From assembly GCF_036452155.1 (NCBI RefSeq), contig NZ_JAWJZY010000001.1: a DNA stretch of 64,000 bases. One strand, written 5' to 3'. Of this stretch, positions 35,796-44,730 are shown in pieces (positions within the stretch are counted from its first letter, which is position 1; each line of letters starts with the position of its first letter). The stretch comes from Sorlinia euscelidii (GTDB lineage Bacteria; Pseudomonadota; Alphaproteobacteria; Acetobacterales; Acetobacteraceae). The notes under the pieces are model-generated. The model ran no database searches. It saw only the letters and a program-made list of their open reading frames with translations, and had not been told where the DNA came from. A program made the translations under genes and the position numbers.

Positions 35796-36821
35796 TCACC
35801 CCGGCAGCCCATTGCCACCCGTGATACCCCAAACCTGCCCCGTAAGGTAACTTGCCTCACTGGAGGCCAGGGTTACATATGTCGGCGCGATCTCGACCGG
35901 CTGCCCGACGCGTCCAATAACCGTGTCCTGGCCCATCGGCATATATTTTTCCTTCGGCTGCCCGCCACTTGTCTGAAGCGCCGTCCAGAAAGGCCCCGGC
36001 GCGACGGCATTGACGCGTATGGCGCGCGGCCCGAGCTGCTTGGCGAGGGATTTCGTCATGTTTGTAATGGCGGCCTTCGTCATGCTGTAATCGATCAGGA
36101 TTTCCATCGGCTCATACGCATTGGTGGAAGCCGTATTGATAATCACCCCACCTTTGGGCAGAAGCGGCACAGCGGCGCGCACCAGCCAGAACAAGGCGTA
36201 AATATTCGTTTTCATCGTCCAGTCGAAATCTTCCGTCGTCATCTCGACGATGTCTTTGTAAAATTTCTGCCGACCCGCGACATTGACCAGCGTGTCCAGA
36301 CCTTCAAGCTGGCGCGCCGCATCATTGACCAGTTTTTTGCAGAAAGCCTCATCGCGGAGGTCGCCCGGCAAGGCAATCGCCTTGCGGCCTTCCTTTTTTA
36401 TCAGGGCAATGACTTCACGCGCATCTTCCTCCTCCTGAGGAAGGTAATTGATGGCGACATCCGCCCCCTCGCGCGCAAAAGCGATCGCGACGGCGCGCCC
36501 GATGCCGGAATCGCCGCCCGTGATCAGGCATTTACGCCCCGCCATCTTGCCGTTTCCGTGATAGGTTTCCTCCCCATGGTCCGGCCGCGGCAACATTTTA
36601 CTCGCCAGGCCCGGCCAATTTTGCGGTTGTTCGGAGAAGGGCCCCTTCGGGTAAAGGTTCCGGTAATCTGAAATCGGTGGCGCGGCCATGTTCTGCCCCG
36701 CTGCCCGACTCTCGGCGCGGGACGATGTGGCGACCAGACCGGCCAGGCCCGCCGCGGCGCCTTTCAAGACCGAACGACGTGCATCCGACATCTTCCTGTC
36801 TTTCGCTTTTCCGTTACTCAT
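35796..36821 (-). CDS. Short-chain dehydrogenase with twin-arginine signal (YghA-like)
   Basis: The product (about 341 residues from 36821) is a classical-type short-chain dehydrogenase. It has TGGDSGIGRA (NAD(P) binding), a NVAG stretch, a catalytic YSMTKA and a C-terminal TGQVWGITGGNGLPG. It resembles the YghA oxidoreductase group. Ahead of the domain is a twin-arginine signal, DARRSVLKGAAAGLAGLVATSS, ending near SRA, which suggests export of the folded, cofactor-loaded enzyme to the periplasm. An ATG at 36791 would also keep the signal. A strong terminator follows. The substrate is unknown; dehydrogenases of alcohols, sugars or ketones all occur in the family. Confidence 0.88.
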   Translation of the reverse strand: MSNGKAKDRKMSDARRSVLKGAAAGLAGLVATSSRAESRAAGQNMAAPPISDYRNLYPKGPFSEQPQNWPGLASKMLPRPDHGEETYHGNGKMAGRKCLITGGDSGIGRAVAIAFAREGADVAINYLPQEEEDAREVIALIKKEGRKAIALPGDLRDEAFCKKLVNDAARQLEGLDTLVNVAGRQKFYKDIVEMTTEDFDWTMKTNIYALFWLVRAAVPLLPKGGVIINTASTNAYEPMEILIDYSMTKAAITNMTKSLAKQLGPRAIRVNAVAPGPFWTALQTSGGQPKEKYMPMGQDTVIGRVGQPVEIAPTYVTLASSEASYLTGQVWGITGGNGLPG

Positions 36822-37046
36822 TTCGCATCTCATTTGCTGAATGTTAGGTTAATTAAACGATCAGTGAGGGACGGTGTTCCCGCGATGAAATGTTGGAAAG
36901 CGCGCATTTTGACGCGCCTCGCCGACAGCTGATCGGCGACGCGGGTCATCCTATATCTTTTCTGTTTCGAGGGACTTAAGGCGGCGCCTGCGCAACGCGT
37001 GATGCCGGGATTTTCGGTCGATGACCGGGCTTGAAAACCAGGCCCG

Positions 37047-38057
37047 TCAAGCGGAGAAAGCGCGTGGCCCGAAACATAAGCGGGCCATATGCCGGCGCGC
37101 GAGGGCGTAATCAGGTGCCCCCGTCTGCTTACAGGCCAGCTCCAGCTCCTGCGTTGCGGAACAGGCAGCGAGAAGCGCGGCGCTGTCCCAACGCCGCACA
37201 GCCGTGCGAAAGAGATCAGCGACCTTAAAGAAAAGCGGCGGGCGCAAGCCGCGTTCCGCCTCGGAGGGGGATGCGCCCTCATCCATCGCGTGTCGGACCG
37301 TCAGGACACGCAGAAGCGCGTAAGAGCACGCGCGAGCAATGGCCACCGGCGCCGCGCCATCCGCGATGGCGCGCTCAATCGCCGCATCGGCCTGCGCACG
37401 CTCACCCGCCAGCGCGCTTGAGGTGGCATTGCTGAGGCTTTCCGCACGCGTGTCACCGATGCAGAGTTGCACATCATCAAGGCTGAGCGGTGCTGACGGT
37501 TCAGCAAACAGGATGAGCTTTTCAACCTCCTGACGGATGACGGCGCGATCGGCGGGAAGCACGCTTGACAGCCACGCCATCGCATCCCGATCCACCCGGA
37601 TGTGTGCCGCGTCAAACATCGTGCGCAACGCGGCAGAAAGGGATCGCCCTTCCTCCGCGTAACACGCAATCACAGCGACATCTGGCCGCTTTTCCATCGC
37701 GCTGCGCAGTTTGGAGCGTGAAGCCAGCCCCGACGCTTCAATGAGAATGACATTGTCGGCTGCGCCATCAAGCGCGCGCTCCAACATTGGCAGAAGAGGA
37801 TCCTGCCCATCCCGCACCCAGATGAGCCGCCGCCCGCCGATCAGGGAAAGCGCCGTGGCCTCCTCTTCAAGGCGGGCATGACCTTCCCGGTCCAGCACGA
37901 CGACGCGGAAAGGATCACCTTTATCCGGCACGATCTGACCCGCGACCTTGATCGCCCGCTCACGGATCAGACCATGATCCTCACCATGAAGAACAAAGCC
38001 GCGCCATGATGAAGCGTCACCAAGCACATGGTCGGTGCGTCGCGGTTCGATCTTCAT
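37047..38057 (-). CDS. holA: DNA polymerase III subunit delta
   Basis: HolA is the wrench subunit of the clamp loader that opens the beta clamp. The 336-residue product begins MKIEPRRTDHVLGDASSWRG and contains FVLHGEDHGLIRERA, NVILIEASGL, an RLIWVRDG segment and VLPADRAVIRQEVEKL, typical of alphaproteobacterial delta subunits. It follows lptE by 6 nt and leuS beyond it; leuS-lptE-holA is a common bacterial gene order. No terminator is obvious after it. Confidence 0.93.
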   Translation of the reverse strand: MKIEPRRTDHVLGDASSWRGFVLHGEDHGLIRERAIKVAGQIVPDKGDPFRVVVLDREGHARLEEEATALSLIGGRRLIWVRDGQDPLLPMLERALDGAADNVILIEASGLASRSKLRSAMEKRPDVAVIACYAEEGRSLSAALRTMFDAAHIRVDRDAMAWLSSVLPADRAVIRQEVEKLILFAEPSAPLSLDDVQLCIGDTRAESLSNATSSALAGERAQADAAIERAIADGAAPVAIARACSYALLRVLTVRHAMDEGASPSEAERGLRPPLFFKVADLFRTAVRRWDSAALLAACSATQELELACKQTGAPDYALARRHMARLCFGPRAFSA

Positions 38058-38063
38058 CCGGTC

Positions 38064-38714
38064 TCACTCATCATCAATACCGATATCCGTCCGGCCTGTT
38101 GCCGCCGCCGGGAAGCCATCCGGCCCCGCTTTCTGCATCGGCTGGCCATTGCGTGACGGCATGGCGTTCGGATCAAAATATTCCGGCACGACAGGTTTAT
38201 TTTTCTGGGCGGGCGTGACGTGAGACGTAAACCACGCGGCCAGCTGCTCCGAAATCTGCCCGGCGAGGTTTTTGGAAATGCGGGCGTCCAAAGCTTCCAT
38301 ATTCAATGACTGCGCGAAATATTGCTGGAAGGTCGTCGTGTAGCCGTCGAGAAGCGAGGCATCCCCTTCCGCCAGGAGCTGCGGCTGATCCGCCACAGTG
38401 TAAAGGCGCCAATGTGCTGAGGCATTGGCGCGCATACGACCCGACGTGTTGTCCTTATGGATATCGACCGCATCAATTCCGACATTGCGACTAACGCTCA
38501 GCGTGTATTTCTGCGGGATCGCCCCATCGTCGGAACCGAGATCCTCCTGCAAAGCCAGCCGGAGCAACTGACCGCCACGATTACTGATACGATCCACGAA
38601 AATCTGCGACATCTCGCTGCGCGCCGACTGTTTGGTCGCACCCCCCTCACCGTAAAGCGGGCGAAACCCGCATGAGGCAAGAAGCAAAGCCGAAAGGATC
38701 GCAAATTTTTTCAT
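38064..38714 (-). CDS. lptE: LPS assembly lipoprotein LptE
   Basis: LptE plugs the LptD outer-membrane translocon that places lipopolysaccharide on the surface. The 216-residue product has a signal peptide with lipobox LLASC followed by GFRPLYGEGG, the hallmark start of LptE. Moderately conserved beta/alpha segments follow (YTLSVSRNVG, and a loop near TTTFQQYFAQS). A proline-rich C-terminal tail is lineage-specific. It lies 3 nt after leuS and 6 nt before holA, which fixes the assignment despite weak sequence conservation in this family. Confidence 0.9.
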   Translation of the reverse strand: MKKFAILSALLLASCGFRPLYGEGGATKQSARSEMSQIFVDRISNRGGQLLRLALQEDLGSDDGAIPQKYTLSVSRNVGIDAVDIHKDNTSGRMRANASAHWRLYTVADQPQLLAEGDASLLDGYTTTFQQYFAQSLNMEALDARISKNLAGQISEQLAAWFTSHVTPAQKNKPVVPEYFDPNAMPSRNGQPMQKAGPDGFPAAATGRTDIGIDDE

Positions 38715-38717
38715 ATT

Positions 38718-41315
38718 TCAGGCCGATACGACAAAATTGACGATGCGTCGGGGCACGTAGATGCGCTTGCGGATGGTTTTACCCTTCAAAGCGCGTGCAA
38801 CATTAGGCTCTGACATCGCGGCTGAGAAGACGGTCTCCTCATCGGCATCGACAGAAATATCGATCGTGCCGCGCAGCTTGCCACCCACCTGAACGCCCAA
38901 AGTCACATGGCTGACGGTCAGGAGCGCTTCCTCCGCGACCGGCCATGACTGACTGACCACCAGACCGGCCTCAGGTGCGAGGCGATGCATCAGCGTTTCC
39001 GCCAGATGGGGCATCATCGGCGCGATCAGCAAGGCCAGCGTCCGGCCGGCCTCACGCCGTGCCGCCGCCATGCCGGCTTCATGGCTTTTTTCCGCATCCG
39101 CAAGGGCGGAAGTCAGCTCATAAATACGTGCAATGGCGACATTCGGGGTAAAGCCCTCCATGGCCTGGGTCACGGCGGCGATGGTGCGATGCGTCACCTG
39201 CCGCAAGGCGCGGCCACCCGGGGCATGAGACGCATCCGGCGCGTCATTCTCGGCAATATGCGTGATTAATCGGTGCAATTTCTGGATGAAACGATGGGAG
39301 GCCGCAATGCCCGCCTCAGTCCACTCAATATCACGTTCGGGCGGGCTGTCGGAGAGCACGAACCAGCGCGCCGTATCCGCCCCGTAACGCGCGATGATCT
39401 CCGTCGGGGAGACCGTATTCCGCTTGGATTTGGACATCTTCTCCGAGCGGCCGATCGTGACCGGCGCGCCATTATCCCTGCGCACAACCCGGTTACCCTC
39501 CCGTCGCACATCCTCGGGTGAAAGCCAGCCGGACGCGTCGCGATAACTTTCATGCGTGATCATCCCCTGCGTGAAGAGCCCTTTGAAAGGCTCACTCACA
39601 TCGAGATGTCCCGTCACCTTCATCGCCCGCGTGAAGAAGCGTGCATAAAGCAGATGCAGGATGGCATGTTCAATCCCGCCAATATAACGATCGACCGGCA
39701 GCCAGCGCTCAGCCGCTTCCCGATCAACCGGCGCGACGGAGTGAGGCGACGCATAACGCGCGAAATACCAGGAGCTATCAACGAACGTGTCGAAAGTATC
39801 CGTTTCCCGCGTCGCAGCCTCGCCGCATTGGGGGCAGGTCACGTGCTTCCAGCTTGGATGGTGATCCAGCGGATTGCCGGATATGTCGAAAGAAACATCC
39901 TCCGGCAATGTCACCGGTAATTGCGCGTCCGGCACCGGCACGGCACCGCACGTGGCGCAATGGATGATCGGGATCGGGCAGCCCCAGTAACGCTGGCGGG
40001 ACACGCCCCAATCCCGTAGGCGCCAACTGGCGGACGCGACACCAGCGCCCATATCCTCCAACGCGGTGATCGCCCTTTTTTTGCCCGTTTCTGTATCGAG
40101 CCCATCAAGGAAACCCGAATTATAAAGCGTACCGTCACCGACATAAGCCTTGTCTTCAATGACGAAGCTTTCAGGCGATTCACCCGGTGGCAGAATGACG
40201 GAGCGCACGGGCAGGTGATATTTCCGTGCAAAATCGAGGTCACGCTGATCCCCGCAGGGGCAGCCGAAAACAGCGCCCGTACCGTAATCCATCAGCACAA
40301 AATTGGCGATCCACACAGGTGAGATCTCATGCGGCGCAAATGGATTGACGACCCGCAAACCTGTATCGACGCCGCGCTTCTCCGCGCTCTCGATCGATTC
40401 TTCCCGCGTGCCCAGCCTTGCACATTCCTCCGCGAAGAGGCGCACCGCCTCATTATGTGGCGCCAGTCGCGCCACGAGGGGGTGATCCGCGGCGATGGCG
40501 ACAAATCCCATGCCGAATAACGTGTCAGGCCGGGTTGTGTAGACCTCGATCGCATCTGCCGTGGCATCAAACCCTTCCGGCGGGTGATGCAGCGGGAAAG
40601 TGATACGCGCGCCTTCTGAAAATCCGATCCAGCGTGCCTGCATGGCCCGCACACGCGCGGGCCAGTCCTCAAGCTCCGCCAACCCGTCGAGCAGTTCCTC
40701 GGCAAAATCGGTGATTTTGAGGAACCATTGCGCGAGATGACGCCGCTCAACCAACGCGCCGGAGCGCCATCCGCGCCCGTCCACCACCTGCTCATTCGCC
40801 AGCACGGTTTGATCGACCGGGTCCCAATTGACAGCGGATTCACGTCGCTCAACGAGGCCGGCCCGGAACATGTCGAGAAATAATTTCTGTTGATGCCCGA
40901 AATAAGATGGCAGGCACGTCGTGACCTCCCGCGACCAGTCAAGGGAGAAGCCCAGACGTTGCAATGTCGTGCGCATTTTGGCGATGTTGCTGAGTGTCCA
41001 TTCCCGCGGGTGCACGCCGTGCTCCCGCGCTGCATTCTCCGCCGGCAGGCCGAAAGCATCCCACCCCATTGGATGCATCACCTGAAAGCCACGCGCCCTT
41101 TTATAGCGCGCCACGACATCCCCCAGCGCGTAATTGCGCACATGCCCCATATGGAGCTGGCCTGAGGGGTAGGGAAACATTTCGAGCACATAGTAAGTCG
41201 ACGCGTCAGAATCCGGCACATCCCCGACTGAGAAAGCGCCGATTTCCTCCCAGGCTTTCTGCCATTTCAGCTCCGTCGTTTCAAAATCCAGGATGGTGTT
41301 TTCTGCGGTCGTCAT
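38718..41315 (-). CDS. leuS: Leucyl-tRNA synthetase
   Basis: This class Ia synthetase charges tRNA-Leu. The 865-residue product has PYPSGQLHMGHVRNY near residue 50 (HIGH box), an editing (CP1) domain with TTRPDTLFGMGF in the middle, and the KMSKS motif in GRSEKMSKSKRNTVSP. The C-terminus HVTLGVQVGGKLRGTID matches bacterial enzymes. It follows the DUF3576 lipoprotein gene by 71 nt and is coupled to lptE. Confidence 0.97.
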   Translation of the reverse strand: MTTAENTILDFETTELKWQKAWEEIGAFSVGDVPDSDASTYYVLEMFPYPSGQLHMGHVRNYALGDVVARYKRARGFQVMHPMGWDAFGLPAENAAREHGVHPREWTLSNIAKMRTTLQRLGFSLDWSREVTTCLPSYFGHQQKLFLDMFRAGLVERRESAVNWDPVDQTVLANEQVVDGRGWRSGALVERRHLAQWFLKITDFAEELLDGLAELEDWPARVRAMQARWIGFSEGARITFPLHHPPEGFDATADAIEVYTTRPDTLFGMGFVAIAADHPLVARLAPHNEAVRLFAEECARLGTREESIESAEKRGVDTGLRVVNPFAPHEISPVWIANFVLMDYGTGAVFGCPCGDQRDLDFARKYHLPVRSVILPPGESPESFVIEDKAYVGDGTLYNSGFLDGLDTETGKKRAITALEDMGAGVASASWRLRDWGVSRQRYWGCPIPIIHCATCGAVPVPDAQLPVTLPEDVSFDISGNPLDHHPSWKHVTCPQCGEAATRETDTFDTFVDSSWYFARYASPHSVAPVDREAAERWLPVDRYIGGIEHAILHLLYARFFTRAMKVTGHLDVSEPFKGLFTQGMITHESYRDASGWLSPEDVRREGNRVVRRDNGAPVTIGRSEKMSKSKRNTVSPTEIIARYGADTARWFVLSDSPPERDIEWTEAGIAASHRFIQKLHRLITHIAENDAPDASHAPGGRALRQVTHRTIAAVTQAMEGFTPNVAIARIYELTSALADAEKSHEAGMAAARREAGRTLALLIAPMMPHLAETLMHRLAPEAGLVVSQSWPVAEEALLTVSHVTLGVQVGGKLRGTIDISVDADEETVFSAAMSEPNVARALKGKTIRKRIYVPRRIVNFVVSA

Positions 41316-41386
41316 GGGAGGTCGGTATTCTTTTCGTCAATTCACGTGTGTCGGGCTGTCAGATGCACTCTCGGGCCGGGCAGCGT

Positions 41387-41914
41387 CTAGTCCCCGCCCT
41401 TATTCTCGGCCCGTAACTCACGCGCGCGGTTAAGAATTCGGGTCGTGATATCGGAGACCGTGTTGGAAGAAACAGGGCTATCGACCCATTGCCCGCCCTG
41501 CCTCTCCTGCCGGAAGACGGCAACACGCAGGGAATCTGAGCGCAGGCGGCGGCTCATGACATAAGCAGCGATTTTAAACCGCTCATCCGGGCTGGTTGGG
41601 GGCGTATACCAGTCCGTCAGGATAATACCCCCGACGGCATCGGCGGAGGAAAATGGCATGAATGACAGCGTATCCAGCGCGCCGCGCCACAGATAGACAT
41701 TGACGCCGTCTTTCAGTTGATCATCTCCCCCCGACGCACCGCGATCGACCGTCATAAGGTGATTTTTCGGCTTTGCAAGGCCGCTCGGGTCCCGGTCGGA
41801 GCCACAGCCTGCAAGCAGGGAAAACAGGAGCGCGCCCGCAAAAACATTCAGGCGCAGAATGTGGTGATGATGGCGGGACCAGTGGTCTGGCTTCGGGCGC
41901 GCGGATGCGATCAT
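41387..41914 (-). CDS. DUF3576 lipoprotein
   Basis: DUF3576 proteins are alphaproteobacterial lipoproteins of unknown function, often found just upstream of leuS. The 175-residue product has an N-terminal stretch with a signal ending LLFSLLAGC (Cys near 37). The domain follows with VNVYLWRGALDTLSFMPF, GGIILTDWYTPP and ERFKIAAYVMSRRLRSDSLRV. Position upstream of leuS-lptE suggests an envelope role, but that is inference. Confidence 0.85.
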   Translation of the reverse strand: MIASARPKPDHWSRHHHHILRLNVFAGALLFSLLAGCGSDRDPSGLAKPKNHLMTVDRGASGGDDQLKDGVNVYLWRGALDTLSFMPFSSADAVGGIILTDWYTPPTSPDERFKIAAYVMSRRLRSDSLRVAVFRQERQGGQWVDSPVSSNTVSDITTRILNRARELRAENKGGD

Positions 41915-42025
41915 GTTACCTCTGAGCTGAAACGATTATGCGCGGCCCGGTGGGCGCGCAAGGTGGTTGGGTCCGAGTCTTTTCTATCCTGTGGTTCAGC
42001 TAAAGCCAAGCTTTGACACGGCGTC

Positions 42026-44140
42026 TTAACGCGGCAGGTCGGAAAGGGTCAGCATCTGACGCACCCATTCATAAATCATGGGGGGCAGGTAGCTCAAGCG
42101 CGCGAGGATGCCCGTCACGGTGGCGTCCGGCGCAAGACGTAGGAGGCGCTTGCCCGCCACGGCGGCGTCAACCGTCGCGCGACGCTGGATCAGCCCCATC
42201 AGATAGACGAGAAGCCCGGCTTCAGACCTGGGATAGAGGCAGATATAAGCGGTGCAGGCCTGGTGTGCTTCGGCATGTTCACCACAGGCATGCAACACCA
42301 TGGCGCCGATCGGCTCCAGCAATGCCAGGGCCGCGGAGGCCATTTTGCGGGCGCTGAATTCCCTGATCTCATTCAAGGCCCGCACGCGATCCCCGTCCAG
42401 AAGGGCGTTGATCGCATTGAAGCAGTTTATGGAGGGCGACACATATTTGAAGGAGCGCCCCGCACTTTCCGAATAAAGTGCGCGTGCCTGTTCATATTGT
42501 CCCGGAAAGACAAGGCGCGCATAGAGCATGAGATTGATGCTGAGCGGATTATATCTCAGATAGGAACTGATACGATCAAGCGCGTGGGAGAGCGCCCTGC
42601 ACTCTTCCTCTTCGATCGGATGCCATCGTGTGAAATACCGCACCAGCCCGACCAGCGCTTTGACGTAAAGCACAATGATGTTTTCACTGTCTTTCGCTTC
42701 AGCACGTCGGACAAGCTCATTCAGTTCCTCCGAACGCGCGGAGTCACAATGTGTCAGCAGGCAGGCGGCCCGCGCGGCGAGACGCGTGGCGCTCAATTCA
42801 GCGATCGGGCGGTTCAGGGCGCGCTGCCCTTCCCAGATCATCAACGCCCATTGCAGTGACCAGGCGATATGCCGGTTGAAGGCATTTCGTTCCGCCTCCT
42901 CCTGCGGAAGGTTCAGGCGGTCCGCCCAGATGACATAATCATCGTCTTTGCAGCTGATCAGGCGGATGGTCACCCAGTTCCGGTCAACGCCGCGCTGGGA
43001 CGCCTCCCGCGGTTCTCCGGAATGAACGATGCTGACAACGCGGAAATCAATGGCCTGATGCGCCGCCTGAAAGAAGGGACTGGCGGATGACGCGCTTTTC
43101 TGCCCGGGACGGAAAACCACTTGCAGCGTATCAAGCCGCACGAGTTCAACCTCGAGCTGCTCTGCCAGGGCGAAAGCCGTGGGTGTCAGATGAACTTCCG
43201 ACGGGGCTGAAAAAGCTTCGACAGCGACGCGTCCCAGTGTGCGGGGGACGTTGCCTGACACGACCGGATGTCGATGCGGGGCGGGCTTGCTTCTGATGGT
43301 CGGTGTCTCATTCGCTACCACCTCACGCGACGCGACCTCCGTCTCCTTGAACAGATTTTGACTTTCCGAAAATCCGAACTCGGCTGTTTCCGATGCCGCA
43401 TGAGCCTGTATCTCACGGATCAATCGCATGGTTTCCGGCCCGGGCAATGCGCCCAGGCGGTAATTGAAAAGATCCATGATCTCTGCGCAGGTACGTGAGG
43501 CCTTGCCCATCTCACCTTTGGTGACATAGGCCTGAAGGCGTCCACGCCAGCCCAATTCGTTCATGGTGTCGCGCTGTAAGAGTCCTTCCGCATAGGCAAG
43601 CATGGCTTCCGGGTCTTCAACCTGCGCCAGGGCCTGACTGTAAAGAGACAGGACGTGACGATCGAGGCGTTTGCGCTGCGCCGCCAGCCAGTTGTCAAAA
43701 GCCGGGTCAATGGCGTTAAGTTCGGTCAGCAGCCCCTCACTGGGTGACGGGACAAGCTGAAGCGCCTCAATACCGCCATGCAGGATTTTCTCGACATCCA
43801 CCCAGGTCAGGAAAGGCTTGAGTGTCAGGGCCTGACGCTGAACCTCGACAATATCAGCGCCTAACGGATTCAATGCGACAAGGAGGCGATGGATTTCCTG
43901 CCGGAGGGAAGCGCGCGCCAGGTCATCCGCCCTGTTGCTCCAGAGCAGGTCCGCAATGGTTTTGCGCATAACGGGTTTGCGGTCGGAAAGCGCCAGAATA
44001 GCTAACAGACCCCGCGTCTTGCCACCCACCGGAAGCACACTCAGTCCGCCGGATGTCTCTGCCCCCATCGTTCCGAGAAGGCGGATCCGGAGGAGGCTTC
44101 CCTCCGAAGTTCCAAAGCTTCTCGAAGGCAGATTATACAT
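42026..44140 (-). CDS. Large SARP/BTAD-type transcriptional regulator
   Basis: The 704-residue product begins with a winged helix (about 17-105) resembling SARP regulators: LRIRLLGTMGAE, GGKTRGLLAILALS and SLRQEIHRLL. A bacterial transcriptional activation (BTAD) domain of helical repeats follows (about 110-250, with LGWRGRLQAYVTKGEMGKASRTC). The remaining 400 residues look like an adenylate-cyclase/SARP-associated middle region and TPR-like helices, with no kinase or nucleotide-binding motif that I can see. The gene is monocistronic and no target is adjacent. In alphaproteobacteria such proteins are poorly characterised; DNA binding is inferred from the fold. Confidence 0.75.
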   Translation of the reverse strand: MYNLPSRSFGTSEGSLLRIRLLGTMGAETSGGLSVLPVGGKTRGLLAILALSDRKPVMRKTIADLLWSNRADDLARASLRQEIHRLLVALNPLGADIVEVQRQALTLKPFLTWVDVEKILHGGIEALQLVPSPSEGLLTELNAIDPAFDNWLAAQRKRLDRHVLSLYSQALAQVEDPEAMLAYAEGLLQRDTMNELGWRGRLQAYVTKGEMGKASRTCAEIMDLFNYRLGALPGPETMRLIREIQAHAASETAEFGFSESQNLFKETEVASREVVANETPTIRSKPAPHRHPVVSGNVPRTLGRVAVEAFSAPSEVHLTPTAFALAEQLEVELVRLDTLQVVFRPGQKSASSASPFFQAAHQAIDFRVVSIVHSGEPREASQRGVDRNWVTIRLISCKDDDYVIWADRLNLPQEEAERNAFNRHIAWSLQWALMIWEGQRALNRPIAELSATRLAARAACLLTHCDSARSEELNELVRRAEAKDSENIIVLYVKALVGLVRYFTRWHPIEEEECRALSHALDRISSYLRYNPLSINLMLYARLVFPGQYEQARALYSESAGRSFKYVSPSINCFNAINALLDGDRVRALNEIREFSARKMASAALALLEPIGAMVLHACGEHAEAHQACTAYICLYPRSEAGLLVYLMGLIQRRATVDAAVAGKRLLRLAPDATVTGILARLSYLPPMIYEWVRQMLTLSDLPR

Positions 44141-44423
44141 GACTCGGACCCCGTCTTACCTGGACTGTACCGGTGCGGCGAAGGTCGCCATTTTGTGACA
44201 CAATCATACCTATTCGTACTGCAACAAACACACCCGCCGCAAAACGGTGCTCATGACATGCTTATACTTTCTTAACTTCCTTATAAACCCGGAAGCCAAA
44301 CGGGCGACTCCGTGCGACTCGGCGCGTTGGCTTGCAGCCCTCTGTCTGAAGACGCGTGAATAATGGCGTATTATTTGCCGCTTGTTTCATATCGGGAAAT
44401 AACCTAATCATCGGGCGGATGAT

Positions 44424-44730
44424 GTCCGCGTAGCTCAGCAGGATAGAGCACAGGATTCCTAAGTAATTGGGCGCTAGAGGGGGAAACCTCTCCTGCGGAT
44501 CCGCTCAAATTCGGGGAAAGCTCTGGCCATCGAAGGCCGTGCCAATCCCGAGCCAAGCGCACTGCATCATGCAGGCGAAGGTGTAGAGACTGAACGGGCG
44601 GGGCCTAACATTTCCTCAGGAAATCAAGGCCAAGAGACAGTCCAGACCACGAACGGCGTCAGAGCCGGCAGTGAAAGCTGAAGTGGTATGAATCCTGGGG
44701 CCGTGGGTTCGAATCCCGCCGCGGACACCA
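44424..44730 (+). tRNA. tRNA-Arg(CCU), interrupted by a group I intron
   Basis: Joining exon 1 (44424-44460) to exon 2 (44691-44730) gives a 77-nt tRNA. It has a perfect 7-bp acceptor stem (44424-44430 with 44720-44726), discriminator A, encoded CCA, a T arm with GGTTCGAATCC, and an anticodon stem CAGGA/TCCTG closing loop TTCCTAA. The anticodon CCT reads AGG (Arg). The loop is split after its T, the third base of the anticodon. The gene is on the plus strand between a regulator and an empty region. The same tRNA is known to carry such an intron in Agrobacterium. Confidence 0.93.
44461..44690 (+). ncRNA. Group I intron (IC3-like) in tRNA-Arg(CCU)
   Basis: The 230-nt insert has group I core elements. 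P1 pairs exon-end CCT plus AA with TTGGG (44466-44470), with the U-G wobble at the splice site. P2 is 44476-44480 with 44487-44491. P4 is 44511-44515 with 44547-44551. P7 is 44588-44592 with 44638-44642. A P8 hairpin follows, and P9 is 44646-44650 with 44683-44687. The terminal base is the omega G at 44690. Segments CAAATTCGG, AGCCAAGC, GGTGTAGAGACT and ACAGTCC resemble the Azoarcus/Agrobacterium tRNA introns. No homing endonuclease is encoded. It is presumably self-splicing. Confidence 0.92.
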
